Positions 1 to 5,392 of a stretch of DNA of 13,843 nt are shown here, piece after piece. Numbering within the stretch: the stretch's first letter is position 1; each line of letters opens with the position of its first letter. Where the stretch lies: the NCBI GenBank assembly GCA_946611835.1, contig CAMOEE010000047.1:1-13843 (forward strand), read 5' to 3'. The notes beneath the pieces were generated by a model that did no database searches, was not told the DNA's origin, and worked only from the letters and a program-made list of their open reading frames with translations. Source of the DNA: an uncultured Treponema sp. Its GTDB lineage: Bacteria; Spirochaetota; Spirochaetia; Treponematales; Treponemataceae. The translations under genes were made by a program, and so were the position numbers.

Positions 1-77
1 GTGCTTGAAATTAATTTTGCTGAAGTACAACCCATAAAAATAGAACAAAGTAAAACTAAAGAAAATATTTTTTTCAT
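1..77 (-). CDS. Lipoprotein, N-terminal part (runs off window)
   Basis: This is a short open start on the minus strand, cut by the window edge after 25 codons with no stop. The peptide reads MKKIFSLVLLCSIFMGCTSA and then KLISS. It has a lysine-rich n-region, a hydrophobic core, and a lipobox ending in FMGC, so Cys17 is the predicted lipidated residue. A strong ribosome binding site (GGAGG, complement of 82-86) lies 4 nt before the ATG. The gene points the same way as intI and starts about 240 bp beyond the intI stop. In a reverse-type integron this is where the first cassette would lie, and cassette genes often encode secreted or surface proteins. Whether it is a cassette is inference. The function beyond being an exported lipoprotein cannot be seen. 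Confidence 0.72.
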   Translation of the reverse strand, partial: MKKIFSLVLLCSIFMGCTSAKLISS

Positions 78-110
78 TTTTCCTCCAAAAGCGCCCCAGT
101 GCAGGCGTCC

Positions 111-184
111 ACATAACAAAATTTCTCCGTATCCATTTAATTCCACCCGCACTGCAAAATCGCCGTTTAATGTGCGGGCGGAAT
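111..184 (-). other. Candidate integron recombination site region (hairpin plus GTTATGT core)
   Basis: Between the intI stop and the lipoprotein start lies a strong imperfect inverted repeat. Arms 140-152 and 172-184 pair at 12 of 13 positions (one A-C mismatch, loop 153-171). On the minus strand it is followed by GTTATGT (complement of 111-117), which resembles the integron core consensus GTTRRRY but breaks it at one position. I could not find a matching RYYYAAC box on the far side, so a classical attC is not proven. It could be an attI, a degenerate attC, or an unrelated hairpin. The rest of 190-317 is AT-rich and then pyrimidine-rich, with nothing recognisable. Confidence 0.3.
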
Positions 185-317
185 CATCGGTATTTCTTCA
201 TAATACCACAAAATTCCTCAATTTTCAAAGAATTTAAACGGAAACCATTTAATGCCCCTCTCACCTCAAGCCCCCTTCCCCTTTCCCTACATTTTTTTCC
301 TATTCTACGCCTCATTT

Positions 318-1574
318 TCAGTCTCCCATAATCCCATCCAAAGGGCTTATCACTTCCCTGGCGCCTTTGCTCAGTACATGTGTGTAAATCATCGTTGTCC
401 TTACATCACTGTGGCCTAAAAGCTCCTGGACTGTGCGTATGTCGTAGCCGTTTTCCAAAAGGTGGGTCGCAAATGAATGGCGGAAGGTATGGCAGCTGGC
501 ATTTTTTGTGATTCCGGCTTCCAGGACGGCTTTTTTGACAGCTTTCTGTAAGATGCTTTCATCGATATGATGGCGGCCTTCTTCTCCGGTCTTTTCGTTT
601 TTCCAGCGGTTCTTTTGGGGAAAAAGCCACTGCCAGCGGAATTCTTTTGCTGACTCAGGTGAGCGTTTTGAAATTCCTGGCGGAAGCAGCACTTTTCCCC
701 AGCCTTCAGAGAGGTCTTTTTCGTGGAGAAGTTTCACATCGGCAATGTGCTCTTTCAGTTTTGAAACAAGGCTTTCAGGCAGCATGACGCGACGGTCTTT
801 TCCGCCTTTTCCACAGCGGATAGTGATTTCTTTTCTGTCAAAGTCCATATCGAGGATTCTCAGTGTCAGAAGTTCATTGAGCCGCATTCCGGTTCCGTAT
901 AAAATTTCGGTTGCAAGTCGTTTGCTTCCTTCCAGGCGGGAAATCACTGTGCGGACTTCTTCTTTGCTCAAAACGCAGGGAATCCGTCGTTTGTTTTTTG
1001 CGTGAATTATATTTTTGAAATTTTCCGGGTCCTGGTTCCGCACAAAACGGAAGAAAAAGAGCAGGGCGGCCAGTGCCTGATTTTGTGTCGGGGCGCTTAA
1101 ATTTTGTTTTACTGCAAGACCTGTCAGAAAGCTGTTTATTTGTTCTTCTTCGTTTAAGGATTGGTTTTTCTGACTTCGTAAAAAGCTTTTCGTCCAATAA
1201 AGATAGTTTTCGATTGTCCGGGGGCTGTAGTGTTTTGCAATAAGGATTTCTTTCAGTTTTTGAAGTTCCTGAAATTTCTGAGAATCAGACGGATGTTTTA
1301 AAGGCTCTGTCTCATTTTTATTTTCCGCGGGATTTTTCTGAGGAAAATACCATTCTTCTCTTTTTTCTTCTATATTAAAGTCGCCGATTTGATAAATATT
1401 TTCGAGGAGAAGGTCTAAAGATTTCTGCTCGCAGGGAATCATCCAGATTTTTCGCTGGGGATTATAAGTTCGCCCGGGGACGGCCCGAACTGCATTAAGC
1501 ATAGAAGTAGAAAATCCGCCTTCAAACTGAATGCTTATAGAATTTGCATCAAAGCCACGAATTATTATTTTCAT
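318..1574 (-). CDS. intI: Integron integrase (IntI-type tyrosine recombinase) with N-terminal extension
   Basis: This site-specific recombinase inserts and excises gene cassettes at attI/attC sites. Counting from the chosen ATG (418 aa), residues from about 105 form the SAM-like N-domain, followed by the catalytic domain. The active-site residues are all visible: Arg in GTGMRLNEL, Lys in GKGGKDR, His/Arg in HTFRHSFATHLL, His in LLGHSD and Tyr in TTMIYTH. Between Lys and HTFRH sits the insert typical of IntI and absent from XerC/D (around FRWQWLFPQKNRW, then RHH). The ending HVLSKGAREVISPLD also follows the IntI pattern. The first ~100 residues (MKIIIRGFDANSISIQF, GRTYNPQRKIWMIP) are an extra domain beyond the usual 320-340 aa. 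An upstream GTG at 1640 would add 22 unlikely residues, and no Shine-Dalgarno is seen at either start. A promoter-like TTGCCT-N18-TATATT (1610-1581) would begin transcription almost at the ATG. Confidence 0.93.
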   Translation of the reverse strand: MKIIIRGFDANSISIQFEGGFSTSMLNAVRAVPGRTYNPQRKIWMIPCEQKSLDLLLENIYQIGDFNIEEKREEWYFPQKNPAENKNETEPLKHPSDSQKFQELQKLKEILIAKHYSPRTIENYLYWTKSFLRSQKNQSLNEEEQINSFLTGLAVKQNLSAPTQNQALAALLFFFRFVRNQDPENFKNIIHAKNKRRIPCVLSKEEVRTVISRLEGSKRLATEILYGTGMRLNELLTLRILDMDFDRKEITIRCGKGGKDRRVMLPESLVSKLKEHIADVKLLHEKDLSEGWGKVLLPPGISKRSPESAKEFRWQWLFPQKNRWKNEKTGEEGRHHIDESILQKAVKKAVLEAGITKNASCHTFRHSFATHLLENGYDIRTVQELLGHSDVRTTMIYTHVLSKGAREVISPLDGIMGD

Positions 1575-1580
1575 TATAAA

Positions 1581-1610
1581 AATATATTGATAACCTTGTG
1601 AATAAGGCAA
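1581..1610 (-). promoter_or_regulatory. Possible intI promoter
   Basis: On the minus strand TTGCCT (complement of 1605-1610) and TATATT (complement of 1581-1586) are 18 bp apart. Initiation 7-8 nt downstream would fall at or next to the ATG at 1574, which would make a leaderless mRNA. The match to sigma-70 consensus is moderate and the region is AT-rich, so this is tentative. Confidence 0.3.
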
Positions 1611-1629
1611 GTTTTTTCGCTGGGCTAGG

Positions 1630-1770
1630 GGGTGGAGCACCGCCGGAGGCGTTCCGAAGTGACTGGAAGGAACGGAGGAATGGAGCGGTTAGCGAAAGTG
1701 CGGAAGACCCGACCTGCCTGTTCCTGAACGAAGCCGAAGGACAGGCGGGTAGCCCCCATTTTATCCTTCT
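1630..1770. repeat. GC-rich block of imperfect inverted repeats upstream of intI
   Basis: This block is much richer in G+C than the DNA on either side. It holds hairpins CGTTCC/GGAACG (1650-1655 with 1669-1674) and a 13-bp bulged stem, 1712-1725 with 1738-1750, with T1722 extrahelical and one G-T wobble. An open frame crosses it on the plus strand, but it lacks a convincing start or domain, so I treat the block as a structured or dispersed repeat rather than a gene. Bulged stems with extrahelical bases are typical of folded attC sites, but no clear core boxes are present. Confidence 0.4.
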
Positions 1771-1776
1771 TCCCCA

Positions 1777-1796
1777 GGGCAAACGCATTTTAAAGA
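1777..1796 (+). repeat. Possible left inverted repeat of an ISAs1-like element
   Basis: The sequence CAGGGCAAACGCATTTTAAA lies 64 bp before the transposase start, the expected place for the left end of an ISAs1-family element. The resemblance to family ends is from memory. The matching right end is missing because the element is truncated. Confidence 0.3.
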
Positions 1797-1859
1797 CTTT
1801 TTAAATGTATGGTATTTAAAAACTTCAAAAAACATTAGAATTCTTTCTGGTGGTGAAAA

Positions 1860-2060
1860 ATGACATTGAAAGAATCGCTAATGACAATCAAGGATTTCAG
1901 AATTGACCGATGTAAGAAACATAATCTGTGCGATATTTTAATGATTGTGCTGATAGGCTATCTCACAGGCTGTAAAGACTTTGAAGAAATCCATTTCACT
2001 GCGGAAATTTGGGAAGAAAGGCTCAAAAAGTACCTTGAGCTTCCAAACGGGATTCCAAGT
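1860..2060 (+). pseudogene. ISAs1-family transposase, N-terminal remnant
   Basis: About 67 residues match the conserved start of ISAs1/H-repeat transposases: the 'F-RIDR-KKH-L-DIL' block, 'GYLTGCKDFEEI', and the signature 'LELPNGIPS'. The family protein is about 370 aa with a DDE catalytic core. Here the frame loses similarity straight after GIPS and ends about 20 codons later, so no catalytic residues remain and the gene is dead. It starts with ATG after a weak GGTGG-type ribosome site. It is joined directly to an unrelated gene fragment in another frame, so a deletion removed the rest of the element. Confidence 0.75.
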
Positions 2061-2061
2061 T

Positions 2062-2226
2062 CCACTCTATGCCGGCTACGATGGAAAAAGCGACAAGACT
2101 GCAAAAGAAGCAATGGAGCAAATTAACGGCAAGGACTACCCTATTTCCTACAAGAGCGATGGACGCAAAATCGTGAAGGTCGCTGTGCAATTGGCAGGTC
2201 TTCCCCGCAACGCACCCTTCGTCTAA
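2062..2226 (+). pseudogene. PD-(D/E)XK / DUF1703-type protein, C-terminal remnant
   Basis: In the +1 frame relative to the transposase remnant, about 50 codons read like the extreme C-terminus of the AAA-ATPase-like/PD-(D/E)XK nuclease (DUF1703) family: AKEAMEQINGKDY, then YKSDGRKIVKVAVQL and a terminal RNAP. In the family this part follows the nuclease core (E-x-K strand), which is absent here along with the ~500-residue ATPase part. The junction with the transposase lies at about 2061-2075. The stop at 2224-2226 is followed by a strong terminator hairpin that probably belonged to the original gene. The assignment rests on a short stretch and is moderate. Confidence 0.55.
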
Positions 2227-2233
2227 TGTAGTT

Positions 2234-2290
2234 CCCACATCCGTGTACACAGAATCCTGCATACACGGATGTGGGTTTATTTCAGTTTTT
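2234..2290 (+). terminator. Rho-independent terminator of the DUF1703-type remnant
   Basis: Perfect 14-bp arms, CCCACATCCGTGTA (2234-2247) and TACACGGATGTGGG (2262-2275), flank a 14-nt loop and are followed by a T-rich tail (TTTATTTCAGTTTTTT). The hairpin begins 8 bp after the stop codon. In the other direction, after the HU-like gene that ends at 2290, it lacks a U-tract. Confidence 0.7.
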
Positions 2291-3063
2291 TAGCTTACTG
2301 AAAAAATTGTTGTGAAAAGACATTCCAGAGATTCTTTTCGAGGTGACTGTTTAGAGCACTGCGTCACAATCTTAATCTTGTAGCTTCCGCTCGCAAGTTT
2401 CGGAACAACGCAGGCGATTCTCGATGATGTGTTCACGCCGATTTTTGAGGCATCGACCTTCACGCTGCTTGTTTCGTCCTCGGTGTTCACGAAATACAAG
2501 CCAACATCATCATTGTCACCGGTGACGAGGATGCTCTTTCCTGTGATGTCAAGGAAGCCTCCCGGTGTGAGAGTATCTTCCGTTCCGCTCTCCACATCAA
2601 GCACGGAGAGAATCTCAGGCTTCACGCTGTTGCCTTGTGCGATTACCGGCTGAATCTGGGCGGCAAGCTCCTTCACGGTCTTTCCGCTTCGGAAGGCAAT
2701 GTCTATGGCGTTCTTCTCAGAGTCAAAGCTTGACTGCTCGCTTTCGAAGCTGCCGGAGATTCTGGCGTAGAATGTGCCGATTCCGCCGTCCACTAATGAG
2801 CCGTTCAGAACACGGTCAATCATGGCGTTGTTCGCAACTTTCCAGACCGAAACGATCTGGTCTGCCGTGTAGCCATCGAGAGCACCAGTGGCGAGGATGT
2901 CGTTCGCGATGTTCTCCATCGTGAGCTTGTTGCGGAAAATCGGTCGGGCGTGGTAGGTCTTCTTCCCGTCCTTCTCGGTTCTCATCGCCGTCTCGTAGAG
3001 GGCAACCGCAAGCTTTGATGACTCATAATCCGCAGTTGTTTTTGAAAGTGTGTTGATATTCAT
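2290..3063 (-). CDS. HU-like DNA-binding protein with DUF4469 domain, copy 1
   Basis: This 257-aa protein has two recognisable parts. Residues ~1-135 follow the Bvu_2165-like HU/IHF-fold seen in Bacteroidota ('ARPIFRNKLTMENIANDIL', 'GTFYARISGSFE', 'FRSGKTVKELAAQ'). Residues ~150-257 match DUF4469, an IPT/TIG-like beta domain ('PGGFLDITGKSILVTGDNDD', 'GLYFVNTED', 'LASGSYKIKIVTQ'). The predicted role is sequence-tolerant DNA binding or architecture; the biological role of this subfamily is unknown. It is the last gene of the leftward module, 18 bp after the 112-aa gene, with its own AGGAGA ribosome site. The last ~22 residues (after KIKIVTQ) differ from copy 2 (CSKQSPRKESLECLFTTIF versus FARSNAPRKDSQVNTFTNT) although the rest is the same. 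Confidence 0.82.
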   Translation of the reverse strand: MNINTLSKTTADYESSKLAVALYETAMRTEKDGKKTYHARPIFRNKLTMENIANDILATGALDGYTADQIVSVWKVANNAMIDRVLNGSLVDGGIGTFYARISGSFESEQSSFDSEKNAIDIAFRSGKTVKELAAQIQPVIAQGNSVKPEILSVLDVESGTEDTLTPGGFLDITGKSILVTGDNDDVGLYFVNTEDETSSVKVDASKIGVNTSSRIACVVPKLASGSYKIKIVTQCSKQSPRKESLECLFTTIFSVS

Positions 3064-3081
3064 AATTTATTTCTCCTAATT

Positions 3082-3420
3082 TTATTTATTTGTTGCGTAC
3101 ATGATGTACGCTCCTGCCGCTATGACGAGTGCCTCACAGATAGACACCCGAAACCAAAACTTCTTCCGTTCACCGAGCTGGAAGATTCTCTCATCCTTCT
3201 CGGTCACTTCCGAAATCCACAGGTCACGCATTCCGTCGATGACCGCCTCAATTTGCTCCAGCTGCTCAGAACTCACCGTTTGAGAGGATGTTTCTGATTC
3301 GCTCCTTTGCGTTTCTTGCCGCACTTTCAGCCCGCTCTTCGGACTTTCTTCTTGCGGAAGGGCGCAGACTTGCCAGGCCACGCACAGAGTCACAGCCAGA
3401 GCCGTCACTTTCTTTCTCAT
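3082..3420 (-). CDS. Exported membrane-anchored small protein (spanin-like candidate), copy 1
   Basis: This 112-aa protein starts with a signal-peptide-like segment (MRKKVTALAVTLCVAWQVCA). A polar, Ser/Glu/Gln-rich linker follows, then an amphipathic helix-prone stretch ('EQLEQIEAVIDGMRDLW'), and a C-terminal transmembrane helix (about residues 90-108, 'ICEALVIAAGAYIMYA'). No family was recognised. Position and shape suggest a cell-envelope-spanning protein. After an endolysin and a holin-like gene, the natural comparison is a phage spanin, but this is inference from context. The start lies inside the upstream holin-like gene in another frame (155-bp overlap) and has its own AAGGAG site, recalling nested Rz/Rz1 pairs. 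Confidence 0.6.
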   Translation of the reverse strand: MRKKVTALAVTLCVAWQVCALPQEESPKSGLKVRQETQRSESETSSQTVSSEQLEQIEAVIDGMRDLWISEVTEKDERIFQLGERKKFWFRVSICEALVIAAGAYIMYATNK

Positions 3421-3655
3421 CTCCGTCTCCTTTTCCGAAGTGATTCATAATCTGCTTTCCGGTCCTGTTCGTGATGATTCCGAGAATCAGCGAGCACCAG
3501 ACAGCACCCGAAATCACGCCGAGGTAGAGGAAAGCGCAGCAGACTATGAAAGCCGCACCCTTGAAGCTGATGAACTTCGCCACGAGGTAAACGAGGCGTT
3601 TGAGCACCAGCGTCCAAAGCTCCGAAAAGCTGACCTCACAGAGATTCACGCCCAT
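3266..3655 (-). CDS. Holin-like small membrane protein, copy 1
   Basis: This 129-aa protein has a short N-terminus and a strongly hydrophobic stretch at residues ~20-62 (FKGAAFIVCCAFLYLGVISG, then VWCSLILGII). That stretch could form one or two transmembrane helices, and it precedes a highly charged Arg/Glu/Lys-rich tail. Size, topology and position directly after an NlpC/P60 hydrolase match phage holins; the phrase 'LYLGVISGAVWCSLILGIITNRT' resembles a common holin pattern, but no family is certain. The start overlaps the hydrolase stop by 10 bp and has a GGAGG site, which suggests translational coupling. Its 3' 155 bp also encode the start of the next gene in another frame. Confidence 0.6.
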   Translation of the reverse strand: MGVNLCEVSFSELWTLVLKRLVYLVAKFISFKGAAFIVCCAFLYLGVISGAVWCSLILGIITNRTGKQIMNHFGKGDGDEKESDGSGCDSVRGLASLRPSARRKSEERAESAARNAKERIRNILSNGEF

Positions 3656-4113
3656 TGCTTTTCCTCCAGCTTTCTCCGAACCATGAGGAATGACGGGTAC
3701 ATGGCCTTAAGCTCGCAGAGAGTCCGTGGTCTTCCGCCGTTCTTCTCGATGCGTGACTCGTTAAGGAAAAGTCCTTCTCCCATATAGCCAGAAACATGGA
3801 CTGCCTTTCCGCCAGCGTCTAGGAAGAAAGCAGCCTGTATTCCGTCGTAGCCCCTCGCTTCTTTCGTGAAGAAATTCCTGTAAAGGCTGTCAGCCGTCAC
3901 ACGGATTCTTTTGCCGAAAATCGCATTGAGGCTAGCGCAGACCGTGCCGGAGCAGTCGCTTCCGTCGATTGATGAGCCGCCCCAGATGTAAGGTGTGCCG
4001 TTGAACTCTCCCAGCAGATTGTGGAAAATCTCGTCGTTTGGAAGACCTTTTTTCCGAAGGTCATCCGCATAATCGCACAGATATCCGTGCGTGTCCGTTT
4101 TGTTATGTTCCAT
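3646..4113 (-). CDS. NlpC/P60-type cysteine peptidase (endolysin-like), copy 1
   Basis: This 155-aa protein is predicted to cleave gamma-D-Glu-diamino-acid bonds in peptidoglycan stem peptides. The family core is visible: GTPYIWGGSSIDGSDCSG, with the catalytic Cys in DCSG at about residue 52, and the catalytic His in 'AVHVSGYMGEG' at about residue 107, followed by 'LFLNES'. It is a single compact domain without signal peptide or cell-wall-binding repeats. The enzyme is therefore made in the cytoplasm and would need a pore or lysis protein to reach the wall, as phage endolysins do. It is the first gene of the leftward module. The start is fixed by AAGGAGG 8 nt before the ATG. It also lies divergently from a LuxR-type regulator, which makes joint control likely. 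Confidence 0.82.
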   Translation of the reverse strand: MEHNKTDTHGYLCDYADDLRKKGLPNDEIFHNLLGEFNGTPYIWGGSSIDGSDCSGTVCASLNAIFGKRIRVTADSLYRNFFTKEARGYDGIQAAFFLDAGGKAVHVSGYMGEGLFLNESRIEKNGGRPRTLCELKAMYPSFLMVRRKLEEKQWA

Positions 4114-4221
4114 AAGGGGAACCTCCTTCAGTTAAGATTTATAAGCGCTTATGACTAAAGGATAGCGGAAAAAATCGAGGGAAAATCTAGTAGTTTAGTT
4201 AGGCTGAAAGGCAAAAAAAGT

Positions 4222-4284
4222 CCGCGGTTTCTACGTCATCTTGCGATGAACCACCTGATAAACAGGCGAGAAGGAATACCGCGG
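4222..4284. ncRNA. Three-way-junction RNA-like element, copy 1
   Basis: An outer stem, CCGCGGT (4222-4228) with ACCGCGG (4278-4284), encloses two hairpins: TCATC-ttgc-GATGA (4236-4249) and CCTG-ataaa-CAGG (4254-4266, extendable past an A-C mismatch). On the minus strand the closing CCGCGG is followed at once by ACTTTTTTT, like a terminator. On that strand it could be a leader element of the NlpC operon or a small RNA. I compared it mentally with hammerhead, purine, fluoride, ZTP, THF and c-di-GMP RNAs and none fits. The outer stem is palindromic, so strand is undecided. Confidence 0.45.
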
Positions 4285-4455
4285 CTCTCATAAGTAATTT
4301 TTTATTTATCCAAATTATTACAAATTCCCGTAACGTTTCATATTTTTAAAATATTCAATCTGTATCTCTTAAAGATAATCCATACATTACCATTACTTTT
4401 GAAATACTTTCGGCCCATCCACCAATATATCTACAAATAATTGGCTCAATTCCTT

Positions 4456-4483
4456 TTGCACTTAATTCTTTTGATTATATAAC
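4456..4483 (+). promoter_or_regulatory. Sigma-70-like promoter of LuxR-type gene, copy 1
   Basis: TTGCAC (4456-4461) and TATAAC (4478-4483) are 16 bp apart in AT-rich DNA. Initiation near 4490 would leave a leader of about 120 nt before the strong ribosome site at 4595-4600. Confidence 0.5.
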
Positions 4484-4608
4484 AGATTCAGAGATTTTTG
4501 GGTAGAAATATCATAGTTTTAAAAAATTCTTACAACTCTACGCTACTGAAAAGCAATACTCATTTCCACTTTTTCCCTTCCGATAATCCCGTTAAGGAGG
4601 AAAACCTT

Positions 4609-5232
4609 ATGGGATTCAAAAAAGTTTGTGTGTATGGTTTCGGCATGAACGAATATTTTTTCATGCTGCCCGCAATCCGCTATGTTCTCGGCGAGATTAA
4701 GTCGGAGAGGATTGTCAGTCTTGACGAAATCAGGGATAAAAAGCCTGAGTGCGATGTTCTTTGCGTGAACTGTGCGATGGCGTTCTATGAGCTTGAGCTC
4801 TTCTTCAAGGTGCTCTCTGATTCTTATGATTCAGGGAATAAGCCCAGCCTCTTCTGCTTGTCTTGGGAGGGAGTGCCGCTTGAGAACCTTGAAATCATGG
4901 AAGAAAACCATGCAGATTTGATTATGTTCGACCTTCGGAACGAGGAAGAATTCGCCTTCTGCCGCAAAGCATATCTTGAGGGAAAAGCCTTCCGCTCGCA
5001 GGGAACTTTCGAAAATGGCGAGGAATTCTACTGCGACAGGGTTGATACCTATCACAAGCTCTCAAAGAATCAGAAATATGCCTTTATGTACATGCTGACC
5101 GGAAGGACTCAGAAAGAATTGCAGGTTGATTTCGGCTTCAACTCGCTCAACACGGCGGCATCCCACTGGCACGAGGTGCTTGCCAAATTCCGTGTACGCT
5201 CGGTGTTCGAGCTTCGGGCGAAGTTCAGGTAG
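4609..5232 (+). CDS. LuxR-type HTH regulator with pseudo-receiver domain, copy 1
   Basis: This 207-aa protein ends in a GerE/LuxR-type helix-turn-helix (about residues 148-207: 'LSKNQKYAFMYMLTGRTQKE', then 'FGFNSLNTAASHWHEVLAKF' and 'VRSVFELRAKF'). The pattern is that of LTxRExEVLxLLaxGxsnkeIA with the usual C-terminal helix. Residues ~1-110 look like a degenerate receiver fold (GFKKVCVYGFGMNEYFF, PECDVLCVNCAM, KPSLFCLSWEG); the normal Asp acidic pocket is not obvious, so it may not be phosphorylated. The likely role is control of the divergent lysis-like operon. The start is set by AAGGAGG 8 nt before the ATG; an open frame extends upstream to 4498 but lacks a ribosome site there. The last 35 codons differ from copy 2 at eight bases, seven of them silent. 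Confidence 0.78.
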   Translation: MGFKKVCVYGFGMNEYFFMLPAIRYVLGEIKSERIVSLDEIRDKKPECDVLCVNCAMAFYELELFFKVLSDSYDSGNKPSLFCLSWEGVPLENLEIMEENHADLIMFDLRNEEEFAFCRKAYLEGKAFRSQGTFENGEEFYCDRVDTYHKLSKNQKYAFMYMLTGRTQKELQVDFGFNSLNTAASHWHEVLAKFRVRSVFELRAKFR

Positions 5233-5272
5233 ACAAAAAAAAACGGCAATAGTTTTTGAAAACTGTTGCCGT
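5233..5272 (-). terminator. Terminator of the leftward module of copy 2
   Basis: Arms ACGGCAATAGTTTT (5243-5256) and AAAACTGTTGCCGT (5259-5272) pair fully apart from one G-T wobble and enclose a 2-nt loop. On the minus strand the stem is followed by nine T residues. It lies about 106 bp after the stop of the copy-2 HU-like gene and forms part of the 22-bp array. Confidence 0.75.
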
Positions 5273-5392
5273 ATTCATGTGATACTTAAGTAATAGTACG
5301 ATAGAACTGTTTCTATGCTTTTGTCGTACTACGGAAACAGTACGATTGAACTGTTACCGTAGTATCAAGAAACTGTTGCTAAAGTACCGTAA
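5239..5392. repeat. 22-bp-period repeat array 1
   Basis: Seven consecutive 22-bp blocks start at 5239, 5261, 5283, 5305, 5327, 5349 and 5371. Blocks at 5261, 5305, 5349 and 5371 begin AACTGTT, and three of these continue with RCCGTA or a close variant. Alternate blocks at 5283 and 5327 begin TACT and end with AGTACGATNG, so a 44-bp super-period is also visible. Within the array is a near-perfect palindrome, 5327-5341 with 5350-5364 (15-bp arms, one mismatch, 8-bp spacer). The last block overlaps the stop and final codons of the HU-like gene of copy 2. No spacers of CRISPR type are present. Confidence 0.75.

Larger units (their letters stand above)
4114..4608. promoter_or_regulatory. 495-bp divergent regulatory region, copy 1
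   Basis: This region separates the leftward lysis-like operon from the rightward LuxR-type gene. From left to right it holds the palindrome ATAAGCGCTTAT (4141-4152) near the operon start, a compact multibranched inverted-repeat element (4222-4284), a long AT-rich tract, and a promoter for the regulator (4456-4483). Such a length is unusual for so compact a module. It is the same in copy 2 (7206-7700), synonymous sites being irrelevant here. Confidence 0.7.
2363..5126. repeat. Direct repeat copy 1 of the five-gene module core (2764 bp)
   Basis: By direct comparison this segment matches 5455-8218 at an offset of 3092 bp; I saw no difference in the stretches compared. It runs from within the 3' part of the HU-like gene to within the HTH of the LuxR-type gene and includes the whole divergent intergenic region. 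Outside it both flanks differ between copies: coding ends are still homologous but diverged, while intergenic flanks are unrelated in detail. Confidence 0.93.

Noticed and set aside
1..237. Plus-strand open frame of 78 codons at the left edge
   Set aside because: No ribosome site or domain; the opposite strand carries a clear lipoprotein start with GGAGG, which explains this DNA better.
1598..1804. 68-codon plus-strand frame across the GC-rich block
   Set aside because: It is antisense to the intI start and reads through hairpin repeats; no family, and the ribosome site is missing.
3417..3617. 66-codon minus-strand frame inside the holin-like gene (also 6509-6709)
   Set aside because: Arg/Pro/Gln-rich out-of-frame reading without ribosome site; typical shadow.
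3440..3787. 115-codon plus-strand frame antisense to the holin-like and NlpC genes (also at 6532-6879)
   Set aside because: Shadow of strongly supported minus-strand genes; its presence in both copies reflects only the duplication.
4141..4205. attC site ending in GTTAGGC at 4199-4205
   Set aside because: The core heptamer matches GTTRRRY, but no paired RYYYAAC box or folded attC stem lies within 150 bp on either strand.
4222..4284. Hammerhead ribozyme
   Set aside because: GAAA and a palindromic stem are present on the minus strand, but the CUGANGA core is missing on both strands.
5239..5392. CRISPR array
   Set aside because: Blocks are contiguous 22-mers without unique spacers and no cas genes are present.
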